A stretch of 64,000 bases of DNA from contig PANC01000021.1 in assembly GCA_002708315.1 (NCBI GenBank), forward strand, positions 1-64,000, written 5' to 3'. Below are positions 55,353 through 64,000 of the stretch, one piece after another; within the stretch, counting starts at the first letter, position 1; every line of letters begins with the position of its first letter. The notes under the pieces were generated by a model, which had not been told where the DNA came from, searched no databases, and saw only the letters and a list, made by a program, of their open reading frames with translations. The position numbers and the translations under genes were made by a program. This DNA comes from Lentimicrobiaceae bacterium. Lineage in GTDB: Bacteria > Bacteroidota > Bacteroidia > Bacteroidales > F082.

Positions 55353-57467
55353 TTATTCCAAAAGCATAAGCATAAAAGCATACTCAAGGGCAACCTCTTT
55401 ATATTGCTCAAAACGACCAGATGCTCCACCATGGCCAAAATCCATATTTGTTTGCAGAAGTAATAAGTTGTTATCTGTTTTTAGCTCACGGAGTTTAGCC
55501 ACCCATTTTGCTGGTTCCCAATACTGAACTTGACTATCATGTAACCCTGTGGTTACAAGTATTGCAGGATATTCTTTGGCCTCAACCTGATCATAGGGCG
55601 AATACGAAAGCATATAGTCATAATATATTTTTTCATTTGGATTACCCCATTCATCATATTCACCTGTTGTTAATGGGATACTCTCATCAAGCATAGTGGT
55701 AACAACATCCACAAATGGCACAGCAGCGATGACTCCCTTAAAAAGGTCGGGACGATAATTCATTACAGCACCCATGAGAAGTCCTCCAGCACTACCACCC
55801 ATGGCAAACATTTTTTCAGATGAAGTATACTTTTCACCAATAAGGTACTCCCCACAATCAATAAAATCAAAAAATGTGTTTTTCTTATTAAGCATTTTGC
55901 CATCCTCATACCAATGCCTACCCATTTCTTCCCCTCCTCTTATGTGAGCAATTGCAATTGCAAACCCTCTATCAAGAAGACTTAACCTTGATGATCTAAA
56001 TGTTGATTCTACACTATATCCATAAGAGCCATATCCATACAACAAAAGAGGAGACTCGCCATTGATTATAAATTCCTTTCTATAAACTATGGATATGGGA
56101 ACTCTTACACCATCTCTCGCGATTGCATATTTTCTCTCAGTAACATATTCATCAGGATTATATCCACCAACAACTTCTTGCCTTTTTAGTAATTCTTGGT
56201 CTTCTGATATCATGTCATAGTCATAAACAGAGCTAGGAGTTTTTAGTGATGTGAAGTTATATCTAAATTTTTTTGCCTTATAACTAGGGTTTCCTGATGA
56301 AGACACAAAATAGTCATCTTCTTCAAATCTTAAATAATGATTTACCCCTTTTTCAGTGTTGAAAATTCGAAACATCCGCAATCCATCTTTTCTTTCCGTA
56401 ACAACAAAGAAATTTTCAAAGGAATCTAAGTCTTCTAACATTACATCTGACCTATTTGGAATTATTTCGTCCCAATTATCAATGGAAGTATTGGCTAAAG
56501 AGGTCTCCATTAATCTAAAATTCTTTGCTTTATAATTGGTTCTGATCAAGAACCTACCATTCTGATGGCTTATACCATATTCAACGCCCTCTATTCGTGG
56601 TTGAAACGTTTCAAACTTTCCATCAGGATTATCTGCATCTAAAAGTTGACATTCAGATGTTAGAGTACTGGCTGATCCTATTATTAAGTATTTGTCTGAT
56701 TTAGATTTATATATGTACGTAGAGTATGTTGGATCCTTTTCTTCATATACCATATTATCATCAGCCACTGGATTACCTATTACATGCTTATATATTCTAT
56801 ATGACCTTAGAGTTTCGTCTTTAGTTTGATAAAAAACTGTCTTATTATCGTTCGCCCAAACAATATTTCCCGTAGTATTGGATATAACCTCATCGGAGAT
56901 AATACCTGTTTCAATATCCTTAAAATAAATATCGTATTTTCTTCGACTTACAGTATCAGTGCTATAAGCTAAAATTTTATTATTTGTACTAAAATCCCAT
57001 CCCCCGATTTGAAAGTAGGCATGGCCCTGGGCCATTTTGTTACCATCTAGAAATATTTGATTACTTGATTCATTAACTAATTGTTTTCGGCAAAACAAAG
57101 GATATTCTTTACCCTCATCATATTTTACAAAATATGAATAGCCATTGTAATCATAGGGTACACTCTCATCGGTTTGTTTAATTCTTCCCACAATTTCTTT
57201 GTAAATATCTTTCTGAAGGGCTTCTGTTGACTTCATCATTTCCTTCGTGTAGGCATTTTCAGACTCTAGATATGTAATTACATCCTGGTTATCACGGTCG
57301 TTTAGCCAATAATAATTATCTATTCGAGTGTTGCCATGAATAGCCATTTCTTTAGCTATTTTTTTGGCTTTGGGTGCATTCATATTATCATTATGTGTTT
57401 GCATACATCCACTTAAGGTAATGCCTGCAGTTATGAAATATAGATATAGTGTTTTTCTTTTTAACAT
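55353..57467 (-). CDS. ptrB: Lipid-anchored oligopeptidase B (S9A prolyl oligopeptidase family)
   Basis: 704 residues. Lipoprotein signal MLKRKTLYLYFITAGITLSGC with Cys21. The seven-bladed propeller covers about 70-440 (NYYWLNDRDNQDVITYLE opens the peptidase). The catalytic triad is S559 in GGSAGG, D644 in GLHDSQV and H679 in FGHGGASGR, the oligopeptidase B pattern, with cleavage after basic residues expected. GYGSYGYSVESTF is also conserved. It starts 7 bp after the stop of a TonB-dependent receptor gene, so the two are coupled. Confidence 0.93.
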   Translation of the reverse strand: MLKRKTLYLYFITAGITLSGCMQTHNDNMNAPKAKKIAKEMAIHGNTRIDNYYWLNDRDNQDVITYLESENAYTKEMMKSTEALQKDIYKEIVGRIKQTDESVPYDYNGYSYFVKYDEGKEYPLFCRKQLVNESSNQIFLDGNKMAQGHAYFQIGGWDFSTNNKILAYSTDTVSRRKYDIYFKDIETGIISDEVISNTTGNIVWANDNKTVFYQTKDETLRSYRIYKHVIGNPVADDNMVYEEKDPTYSTYIYKSKSDKYLIIGSASTLTSECQLLDADNPDGKFETFQPRIEGVEYGISHQNGRFLIRTNYKAKNFRLMETSLANTSIDNWDEIIPNRSDVMLEDLDSFENFFVVTERKDGLRMFRIFNTEKGVNHYLRFEEDDYFVSSSGNPSYKAKKFRYNFTSLKTPSSVYDYDMISEDQELLKRQEVVGGYNPDEYVTERKYAIARDGVRVPISIVYRKEFIINGESPLLLYGYGSYGYSVESTFRSSRLSLLDRGFAIAIAHIRGGEEMGRHWYEDGKMLNKKNTFFDFIDCGEYLIGEKYTSSEKMFAMGGSAGGLLMGAVMNYRPDLFKGVIAAVPFVDVVTTMLDESIPLTTGEYDEWGNPNEKIYYDYMLSYSPYDQVEAKEYPAILVTTGLHDSQVQYWEPAKWVAKLRELKTDNNLLLLQTNMDFGHGGASGRFEQYKEVALEYAFMLMLLE

Positions 57468-57474
57468 GGTGGTA

Positions 57475-59802
57475 TTAGAAATAAAGGCTTAGGCCAAAGC
57501 TAGGCATAAATGGCAGTTGATAAACGACTTCATTTGTAACTATGTCAACATAAAAGATATTTTTACGATCATAAACATTTGTAATACTGAGATCAAGCAC
57601 TAGTTTAGAGTTTGCACCTAGAAAGAAATTTCTTTTTATATCCAAGTCCAGACGGTGATAAACAGGCAACCTGTTTGAATATAAATCTCCATAAATAATT
57701 CCCAACTGTCCATTTTCATCTACGTAATCAGAATTGATTCCATCTGGAAACCCCAGGTATTCATAGAAACCTTGAATTGGCGTAAAAGGAAATCCAGTAC
57801 CTAGATTCCATCTAGCACCAAGTTCCCACTGATTCTTACTGCCAGTTGTATATGAAAATACTAGATTTACATTATGGCGACGATCAAAATGCGGTGTATA
57901 GCTGATCATATCGCCATTTACTGCCTCGTATTCTCGGGTTACAAAGCCGAGAGAGTATACAAGCCATACATACATTTTTTTGTAATCATATTTGAAAACC
58001 ACATCCAGTCCATACGCATTTCCTTTTTCTAAAATAAAGTCTTTAGTTTCCAAGTCAGATGATCCAGGGGGAGCATTTTCTTCAGAGTATATTTTGAACC
58101 TGTTTATGTTAGTTAATTGAGGAAATGATTTATAATAACCTTCTAAATTCATTGTTAGGCTTCTTCCCAGATCAAGCTCTGTTCCCAATACCAAATGATT
58201 TGATTTTTGAAGTTTGCTATTAACATCCTTGCCATCAAAATCTCTTGGCAAATTCTCAGGACCAGAAAGAAAACCATAAAATAAATTAACAACATCTCTA
58301 TCTGAAGATGCCGCAATTAGGTTTTGAGTATACATTCCAGCAGCCAATTTAATTCTAAAATTGTCCGTTGCATTATACTTTAATGCAAATCTGGGCTCGG
58401 GTGATATTTCGGATAATGAAGCATATAGCTGAACTCTAAGCCCTGGTTCCAAGATAAGTTTACCGATAACAGCTTTATACTTTGCATAAATACCAAGTTG
58501 CGTTGTATTCTCTATTTGTTCAATTTCTGTATTTATGAAATTTCTGAATTTATATTCAGTTCTATATCCTTCCAACTCAAACCCAAACTTGAGTTCATCT
58601 TTCCCCAAAAAGTATGTTACATTAAAACCTGCATTGAACCCACCAATAAAACTAGACCTTTCATTAAGAGTGGTGGAGTTTATACTTGAGTTATACTGAG
58701 AATAGGCGACGATTCCATCTATTAGTACAGGTGATCTTCCTGGTATTATTACAAAATTAGCTCCACCACCAGCAGATTTCCAACCAAAATCAGAAATTGC
58801 TTTGTAATTTTTAACATTGTCATTAAAGCTAAATCCAAAAAAGCTAACCTTGCTACCATTGGCTCCATTCAGAGAAATCTTACCATAGTAATCATCAAAA
58901 TTAAATGGTAGTCCCTCTTCGTCAACATATTCGTAAAAAATTTTCGAACTTTCTGCTAGATATGAGTTTTTAAATGAGAAAGCAAATGATGCACTTCCCT
59001 TATCTGCAGACTTTTGTTTAACGATAGGTCCTTCAAGAACAGCTCGTGCACCAAAAGTGCTTGCTCCAATTACCCCTGCAAACCTCTTTTTGTTTCCATC
59101 CTTTGTAGTAATATCCATTACAGAAGAAAGTCTACCGCCGTATTCTGCATTAAAACCTCCTGTATAAATATCTGCACTTCTTATCAGGTCTGTTTCAAAC
59201 ACAGAAAATAATCCGATTGAGTGGAATGGGTTATATATTGTCATTCCATCAAGCATTACTTTATTCTGAACGGGTGAGCCACCACGAATATAAAACTGGC
59301 CACCTTGGTCTCCTGTAAAGACAACACCAGGAACAACCTGCAGATATTGTGCAAAATCTGCCTGACCACCAACGGAAGGGATTTGCTTAATTTCCTTGGG
59401 AGTTATCTTAACAACAGATGTCTTGGTTTCAGTTCTAGCCTCTGCTCGTTCAGCACTAATGGTTATTGTTCCAAGTTTCACGGCCGACTTTGTCAAGAAA
59501 TAGTTTTTACTAATGATATCATCATCTTTGATTACAACACGCTCCGTAATAGTATCAAAACCAAGATATGTTACCTTGAGTTTGTAGCTACCAGGTTTAA
59601 CTTTTGTTATTATAAAGTATCCATTAATGTCGGTGGTCGATCCAAAGGTAGTTCCTTCAAGAATTGCATTACAGAAAACGGCAGGTTCACCTGATTCATC
59701 TTCATAAATAAACCCCCGAATTATACCGTCCTGTGAGAACATGGACGTGGGCATTAGTAGTGCTGAAAAGAAAATTAAAAAAGAAAGGTATATTTTATTC
59801 AT
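57475..59802 (-). CDS. TonB-dependent receptor with carboxypeptidase-like N-domain
   Basis: 775 residues. Signal peptide MNKIYLSFLIFFSALLMPTS; CarboxypepD-reg-like domain at about 25-110 (IRGFIYEDESGEPAVFCNAI); plug at about 120-240 (QIPSVGGQADFAQYLQVVPG, FYIRGGSPVQNKVMLDGM); barrel to the end, closing with FGLSLYF. It is shorter than SusC proteins and has no SusD partner. Typical ligands of such receptors include siderophores, peptides and glycans; the co-encoded oligopeptidase B makes peptides plausible. Energised by the TonB system, for which exbB-exbD-tonB genes lie at 61.5-63.5 kb. Confidence 0.94.
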   Translation of the reverse strand: MNKIYLSFLIFFSALLMPTSMFSQDGIIRGFIYEDESGEPAVFCNAILEGTTFGSTTDINGYFIITKVKPGSYKLKVTYLGFDTITERVVIKDDDIISKNYFLTKSAVKLGTITISAERAEARTETKTSVVKITPKEIKQIPSVGGQADFAQYLQVVPGVVFTGDQGGQFYIRGGSPVQNKVMLDGMTIYNPFHSIGLFSVFETDLIRSADIYTGGFNAEYGGRLSSVMDITTKDGNKKRFAGVIGASTFGARAVLEGPIVKQKSADKGSASFAFSFKNSYLAESSKIFYEYVDEEGLPFNFDDYYGKISLNGANGSKVSFFGFSFNDNVKNYKAISDFGWKSAGGGANFVIIPGRSPVLIDGIVAYSQYNSSINSTTLNERSSFIGGFNAGFNVTYFLGKDELKFGFELEGYRTEYKFRNFINTEIEQIENTTQLGIYAKYKAVIGKLILEPGLRVQLYASLSEISPEPRFALKYNATDNFRIKLAAGMYTQNLIAASSDRDVVNLFYGFLSGPENLPRDFDGKDVNSKLQKSNHLVLGTELDLGRSLTMNLEGYYKSFPQLTNINRFKIYSEENAPPGSSDLETKDFILEKGNAYGLDVVFKYDYKKMYVWLVYSLGFVTREYEAVNGDMISYTPHFDRRHNVNLVFSYTTGSKNQWELGARWNLGTGFPFTPIQGFYEYLGFPDGINSDYVDENGQLGIIYGDLYSNRLPVYHRLDLDIKRNFFLGANSKLVLDLSITNVYDRKNIFYVDIVTNEVVYQLPFMPSFGLSLYF

Positions 59803-60001
59803 GCTTTATAGTTCTATTGTCAAGGAACGTGCAAAATAACCAAAAAGTGTATTACAATTGTATATTTTTTTTGACAATTTTTAACATACTTAGCAAAACA
59901 AAATATAAATGAGGGTATGAGGTCAAAAAAAGAAGTCCTACTTTGTAATGATGATAAATATAAGGGCTTACTAGAAGTATATTTATATCGGTTTTTATTA
60001 T

Positions 60002-60904
60002 CTAATATCGTATAATTGAATAGCTTGAAACAGCAGTCTCAACATCTAAATATATTTTATTCGCTGCATCAGAAAAATTTTCTGTACGATAATGTCCATG
60101 ATCAATTTTTTCAAATCCTGAAATACTCTTTCCAGATAGAACAGCAGAAATTGAAAGATCACAACCCACTTCCTTTGGAACTTCAATAAATATTGATGAG
60201 GCGCCAGTTTCTATGTGAACATTGGTTTTATCAAATTTGTCTCCAAGTTTAATTTTCAATGATGCAGCCCCTCCCTCAACATAAAGATTCCGGATTTTTA
60301 AACCTGTAAAATCCATTTTAACATCCGCAGCACCAACTTCGTAGTTCATATCCCAAACCGGGTAAGGATTCAATGACATTTCTACATAACAAGGGTTGGT
60401 AAATAATGCTTTTTCATCTTCAACGTAAACATTAACATCAACCGAATTGTCCATCTGTTTAATAGTATACCTATAGTCGACATTTGAGCCACTTTTTTGA
60501 AAATCAATAAGTCCATAAGATTCATCAGCTATGACAAAGCTACTGACAACTTCTACATCTAAATTTGCAAACTCAATAGTATCCTCAAATGGAATTGTGA
60601 ATTCCTCATCATTTGACTCAAAATCGGAATTATCTATTGAATAATGAAATTGAAAGTTACTATCTTTCCAGCGGACTGTATTATTCATCATAAAGCCTAT
60701 GGACCCTAGAAGTATAATAAGAACAAAAATTACTTTTATGAAATTCTTAATAGGTAATATTGATATCCCCCATAATATAAGGAATACTGGCCACAATCGC
60801 CATAAATTATACCAACTAAATTCAATAACATTTAAATTATCCAGAGTGAAAAGAAACCCCAAAAAGATTAAAAATATGCCCCAAAATATGTTTCTAAATT
60901 TCAT
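60002..60904 (-). CDS. LiaF-like membrane protein with toast-rack domain
   Basis: 300 residues from the ATG at 60904; an in-frame upstream start at 60955 lies inside the PspC gene. Three to four helices fill residues 3-90 (IFWGIFLIFLGFLFTLDNLN; LWRLWPVFLILWGISIL; FIKVIFVLIILLGSIGFMMN). The C-terminal half is a beta-rich repeat (ADVKMDFTGLKIRNLYVEGG, LKIKLGDKFDKTNVHIETGA), the so-called toast-rack fold of LiaF/cell-wall-active antibiotic response proteins. Likely an envelope-stress sensor or modulator. The PspC gene ends 4 bp upstream. Confidence 0.85.
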   Translation of the reverse strand: MKFRNIFWGIFLIFLGFLFTLDNLNVIEFSWYNLWRLWPVFLILWGISILPIKNFIKVIFVLIILLGSIGFMMNNTVRWKDSNFQFHYSIDNSDFESNDEEFTIPFEDTIEFANLDVEVVSSFVIADESYGLIDFQKSGSNVDYRYTIKQMDNSVDVNVYVEDEKALFTNPCYVEMSLNPYPVWDMNYEVGAADVKMDFTGLKIRNLYVEGGAASLKIKLGDKFDKTNVHIETGASSIFIEVPKEVGCDLSISAVLSGKSISGFEKIDHGHYRTENFSDAANKIYLDVETAVSSYSIIRY

Positions 60905-60908
60905 GCTA

Positions 60909-61355
60909 TTATTTTTTATTTGATTTAAATATATCAGGTTTAACAAGTATAACACCCACCACCACTAGTATTAAAGGCCATAAATCACCAACATTATAAA
61001 CTGGAAAAATACGTTGTCCAAGAAATAAAACCCCAAGGAGTATTAATATAACTCCAGCGATTAATGAACCATTGGAATTACTTTCGGTTTCTTTTTTTTT
61101 TATTTCTTCATTGTTGACAGCAACAGGGTCAATATCTATTTCATTTTTGATATTTGTACTTTGATGTGGTGAAGTAGGTACCGCTATCCATAAAACTATG
61201 TATATAAGAACGCCTCCACCTCCAAATAAAGCCAATAAGACAAAAATTACTCTTACAAGCACGACATCTATATTAAAATATTTTGCAAGACCCGCACATA
61301 CTCCTCCAAAGACTTCCTTGTCTTTTAGTCGGTATAATTTTTTACTTGTTTCCAT
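60909..61355 (-). CDS. PspC-domain membrane protein
   Basis: 148 residues. The PspC domain covers about 5-62 (LYRLKDKEVFGGVCAGLAKY, VRVIFVLLALFGGGG, YIVLWIAVP). After a polar linker with many Glu/Lys there are two more helices near 95-145 (GSLIAGVILILLGVLFLGQR, LWPLILVVVGVILV), matching the helical part of the LiaF-like protein encoded next. PspC proteins take part in phage-shock-type envelope responses. PspA, PspB and PspF are not nearby. Confidence 0.9.
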   Translation of the reverse strand: METSKKLYRLKDKEVFGGVCAGLAKYFNIDVVLVRVIFVLLALFGGGGVLIYIVLWIAVPTSPHQSTNIKNEIDIDPVAVNNEEIKKKETESNSNGSLIAGVILILLGVLFLGQRIFPVYNVGDLWPLILVVVGVILVKPDIFKSNKK

Positions 61356-61472
61356 TATTAAATTTTTAGAGGTTCTATTAATTTTTAAGCAAAAATATAA
61401 TCAATTACAAGATGGATAAATAATATTTCGGTGAATGGAGGTCTTTTATCGGTGAGACCCTAAGGGAAGTTG

Positions 61473-62339
61473 TTATCTTACGATAAAGTTATAAGTGATT
61501 GTCCCTCTCTGAAGTTCAGATGCATTTTTATCTTGGGCAAATTTACTATTATAAGCAGCATCAATAGCAATCTTCTTTAGACGTGGTTCTACTATAGTTG
61601 TGCCTTTTGCACTTACTTGTGCTTTTTTAACAATCCCCGAGCGATCAACCCATATATTAACTACAACGGAACCTTGTTCATTGAATTTAGCCGTTGGCTT
61701 CTCCAAGAGCAAGGAACCTCGTCCACCAAGAAAAAATGAAATCCCATTTCCAGCACCACCCTTGCCATCATAAACTTGGCTATCTTTATCACCATATGGT
61801 TTACCTTGATCACCGCTGCCTTGAGTAACTCCTTGACTATTGCCTTGGCTTTCGGCTGTACTTCCAGTATATAAGGCTCTGGTATTAACAACGGGTTTTT
61901 GCTCTTCCAAAACAACCTCTTCGATATTTTCTTCATGGATATAAGAAGAATCTATGACTTCTTCGGGGGTATAGTCTTCCAATTTTTCTTCAATAAATTC
62001 ATCCTCATTTTCTTGTATTTCTTGATCATAGACTTCTTTGTCTATGGATGGAGCCTCTTCAACATCCTGGGTAACAATGTCTTCTTCAACCGACTCTATA
62101 TTTTTTTCTGGTTCAGGGGGGGGATAATTTTTTGGATTTGGAGCTACTTGATTTGCAGGTGGCTCGGTCTGTATATCCCCCAGTCCGTTTTCATCATATC
62201 CTAGGTTAATCTCAACACCTTCTTCACCTGGAAGTGGCAACGGTGTTCTCAAGGCCATAAGTATTAACAAGAGGAAAATTATGGAATGTACCAAAATGGT
62301 TCCTATTATGCCTCTTTTTCTATCTTTATTAAGTTTCAT
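61473..62339 (-). CDS. TonB-like energy transducer
   Basis: 288 residues. One N-terminal helix (about 10-30, GTILVHSIIFLLLILMAL); a long Pro/Glu-rich periplasmic linker (residues 35-165) with many acidic residues; a Gly/Ser/Gln-rich stretch (about 160-195); and a C-terminal TonB domain (FNEQGSVVVNIWVDRSGIVK, ending TITYNFIVR). It transmits proton-motive force from ExbBD to outer-membrane receptors such as those encoded at 21639 and 57475. The linker holds a tract of eight C on the coding strand (62116-62123). The exbD stop is 29 bp upstream. Confidence 0.9.
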   Translation of the reverse strand: MKLNKDRKRGIIGTILVHSIIFLLLILMALRTPLPLPGEEGVEINLGYDENGLGDIQTEPPANQVAPNPKNYPPPEPEKNIESVEEDIVTQDVEEAPSIDKEVYDQEIQENEDEFIEEKLEDYTPEEVIDSSYIHEENIEEVVLEEQKPVVNTRALYTGSTAESQGNSQGVTQGSGDQGKPYGDKDSQVYDGKGGAGNGISFFLGGRGSLLLEKPTAKFNEQGSVVVNIWVDRSGIVKKAQVSAKGTTIVEPRLKKIAIDAAYNSKFAQDKNASELQRGTITYNFIVR

Positions 62340-62368
62340 AGGAATTATAAATCAAATGACAAACTACA

Positions 62369-62782
62369 TCAACGCTTGGGCTTGGTTGCCAAAATAACCT
62401 TATGCTGAGTGCCATGCTTACTATTTATTTCATTTACTGCATCTATTACTACAACAATGTCCTGAACTGGAGCAGTTTTGTCTGACCTCAATACGATTGA
62501 TGCAGCAGTTTCATTTCGTATTATACCATATATTATATTTTCAAGATTTACTGGCTCAACTTTACGATCTTCCACATATATGTTTCTGGCTTTGTTTATA
62601 TACACTGTGACCGTTTGCTTTGACATTGTTTTACTATTGCTATTGGGAAGCAAGAGCTTTATTGCATTAGGAGCAACCAATGTGGATGTAAGCATAAAAA
62701 ATATTAGTAACAGAAAAACCATATCAGACATAGATGACATGCTAAAACTGGTATCTCTTTTATTTCGCATTTGAATTGCCAT
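62369..62782 (-). CDS. exbD: Biopolymer transport protein ExbD
   Basis: 137 residues. Short cytoplasmic N-terminus, then one helix at about 20-38 (MVFLLLIFFMLTSTLVAP) with the conserved Asp just before it in SMSDMVFLLL, the proton-carrying residue. A periplasmic domain follows (VTVYINKARNIYVEDR, ALI-type end VIDAVNEINSKHGT). It forms the motor with ExbB, whose gene ends 3 bp upstream. Confidence 0.95.
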   Translation of the reverse strand: MAIQMRNKRDTSFSMSSMSDMVFLLLIFFMLTSTLVAPNAIKLLLPNSNSKTMSKQTVTVYINKARNIYVEDRKVEPVNLENIIYGIIRNETAASIVLRSDKTAPVQDIVVVIDAVNEINSKHGTQHKVILATKPKR

Positions 62783-62785
62783 CGT

Positions 62786-63487
62786 TTATTTTTTTGCAGG
62801 TTCATGAAGCATATCCATAAACTCAGTTGCGTTTATCTCTAACTTATAAACTACAGATTGAATTCTAGAGACAATAATATTGTAAAAAATGTATGCAGTT
62901 ATTCCAACTACCAGTCCTCCTACTGTGGTTATCATAGCCTGATATATTCCTCTGGAAAGTAGTTCAATATTAATATTATTACCTGCCATAGACATATCAT
63001 AGAATGCCCTTATCATACCTATTACGGTACCCAAGAACCCCAACATTGGAGCTGCACCAGCAATTGTTGCAAGGCCAGCAACATTGTTTTCAAGCTTTGA
63101 AACTTCTAGTTTGCCAGTATTCTCAATTGCGGCATTAATATCGCTTAGAGGTCTGCTAATTCTGGATAAACCCTTGCTTATCATTCTCCCTATTGGGCTA
63201 TTGTTTGTTAAACAAAGAGCCTGAGCAGATTCAAGTTTACCCTCATGAATATATTTCCTTATGCTGTTCATAAAGTTTTTATCCTCTTTTTTTGCTCGTC
63301 CTATCACAAAAAATCTCTCAATGAAAATATAAATAGTAATAACTGACAAAACCCCAATAACGCCCATAATCCAACCACCTTTCATCACAAGATCTATTAT
63401 GGGAAGTGTAATTTCACCTTCGCTATCTGTTCCCGAAAGAAAACTTGCTGTTTCCTGAATCTGTAATATTATTCCTGTTATCATCAT
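62786..63487 (-). CDS. exbB: Biopolymer transport protein ExbB (MotA/TolQ family)
   Basis: 233 residues. Three helices near 35-58 (GGWIMGVIGVLSVITIYIFI), 135-160 (LATIAGAAPMLGFLGTVIGM) and 180-205 (MITTVGGLVVGITAYIFYNI). AAPMLGFLGTVIGMI and the third helix Thr/Gly pattern are the family core. Forms a pentamer around ExbD and drives TonB. First gene of exbB-exbD-tonB; no clear TAnnTTTG box is seen upstream. Confidence 0.95.
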   Translation of the reverse strand: MMITGIILQIQETASFLSGTDSEGEITLPIIDLVMKGGWIMGVIGVLSVITIYIFIERFFVIGRAKKEDKNFMNSIRKYIHEGKLESAQALCLTNNSPIGRMISKGLSRISRPLSDINAAIENTGKLEVSKLENNVAGLATIAGAAPMLGFLGTVIGMIRAFYDMSMAGNNINIELLSRGIYQAMITTVGGLVVGITAYIFYNIIVSRIQSVVYKLEINATEFMDMLHEPAKK

Positions 63488-63667
63488 TAAATAGATTTGG
63501 AGTGTAAATTATATGGGTAAATGTACTTTGATAAAAATAACTTCATTCTCAAGTGGTTCTGTTTTTTAAACAAATCTCTGTTAATATAAACTGATATAGT
63601 AAAATATTATTATTCAACCATATTATGGGTTTTACTTAATATTATATTAAAGTTAGTTAAGTAGTTA

Positions 63668-64000
63668 CTATTTAATCCGATAATTATAAAGAGTATTTCC
63701 AGAAGCCGAAACAAGATTAATTTTATTGTTGTCTGAAAGCTTGCCAATGATAAACTGCCTCTCCCCAACCAATCCTTTACTAATTATTATATTTCCCTTC
63801 TTATCAAAAAGGTAAATTGTTTTTTCGTCGTCATCAACAACTCCAAGTACCTGCTGTTTGGCATCAAGTTCAAAAAACATTGGCCTTATGTAAATATCTG
63901 AGTCAAAATCATAACTAAATAATTCCTTTTTGAACCTGTCAAACACTTTCAATTTACCTTCATCAATGTAGATAAAATCCTTTGATCCATCGCCGTCAAA
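63668..64000 (-). CDS. C-terminal part of a propeller-like protein (cut by window edge)
   Basis: The frame is open from base 64000 to the stop at 63668, 110 codons; the true start is outside. Visible segments are an Asp-rich repeat (FDGDGSKDFIYIDEGKLKVF) and further blades (KTIYLFDKKGNIIISKGL; NLVSASGNTLYNYRIK). This resembles the C-terminal beta-propeller of the DUF3352-type proteins of Bacteroidales; that assignment is from memory of the pattern and is tentative. It is co-directional with exbB, 180 bp apart. Confidence 0.7.
   Translation of the reverse strand, partial: FDGDGSKDFIYIDEGKLKVFDRFKKELFSYDFDSDIYIRPMFFELDAKQQVLGVVDDDEKTIYLFDKKGNIIISKGLVGERQFIIGKLSDNNKINLVSASGNTLYNYRIK

Noticed and set aside
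61899..62204. Open frame opposite the tonB-like gene rich in Phe/Ile
   Set aside because: It arises from the Glu/Asp-rich linker read in reverse; it is not a membrane protein gene.

Overview
The window reads as a contiguous piece of a Bacteroidota chromosome, most likely a Bacteroidales/Marinilabiliales-like environmental lineage (the order is an inference from gene content). Reasons: low GC by eye; SusC/SusD outer-membrane pair; proteins ending in type A and type B (CHU_C) type IX secretion sorting domains; Kdo transferase WaaA; weak Shine-Dalgarno sites and many copies of the Bacteroidota -7 promoter box TAnnTTTG; several GTG/TTG starts. No rRNA, tRNA, CRISPR array, transposase, integrase or phage gene was seen. 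Most of the window is core genome with coherent operons.

Layout. 1-4.3 kb: tail of one TPM-domain protein and a second, then prfA and pyrF, with ilvE converging. 4.6-9.9 kb: an unknown lipoprotein, a NUDIX hydrolase, a secreted BNR/sialidase-fold T9SS protein, pyrE, an SRPBCC protein and birA. 10.1-14.7 kb: rsfS-ftsH-LUD-cdsA-psd (ribosome silencing, membrane proteolysis, phospholipid synthesis). 14.8-21.3 kb: HAD phosphatase, a giant PKD/choice-of-anchor-L adhesin, a HAL-family ammonia-lyase and a small membrane protein. 21.6-26.4 kb: an orphan SusC/SusD pair with a clear terminator. 26.7-29.8 kb (minus): M23 peptidase lipoprotein, lgt, flavodoxin and a small Cys/Lys-rich exported protein. 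29.9-32.0 kb: a two-component system. 32.2-37.2 kb: M24 and M17 peptidases, waaA and a partner barrel-like protein. 37.3-41.3 kb: nucleotide-sugar genes (aminotransferase, hexapeptide acyltransferase, galE, rfbB). 41.3-47.3 kb: a fatty-acyl-AMP ligase fused to a carrier domain, divergent from an alpha/beta hydrolase, a TMTC-like membrane glycosyltransferase with TPRs, and a KAS III enzyme. 47.3-55.3 kb: nucleoside phosphorylase, UspA, cinA, fabD, BI-1 protein, folE, PTPS, a second M24 peptidase and an exported PNPOx-like protein. 55.3-64 kb (minus): lipid-anchored oligopeptidase B with a TonB-dependent receptor, a LiaF-like/PspC pair, tonB-exbD-exbB and the tail of a propeller-like protein.

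Most notable signals. (1) Helically phased direct repeats of TGTTAA (10-11 bp period) lie just upstream of the histidine-kinase promoter and recur at the -33 region of the susC promoter, suggesting that the OmpR-type regulator encoded here controls itself, the divergent small Cys-rich exported protein and the SusCD transporter. (2) The FAAL-ACP / hydrolase / TMTC-like glycosyltransferase / KAS III group, next to nucleotide-sugar genes, is the best candidate for an undescribed pathway, possibly acyl-sugar or glycolipid assembly. (3) folE sits next to a PTPS with the CX5HGH signature typical of tetrahydrobiopterin-type enzymes rather than QueD. (4) A prolyl oligopeptidase with a lipobox is encoded 7 bp behind a TonB-dependent receptor.
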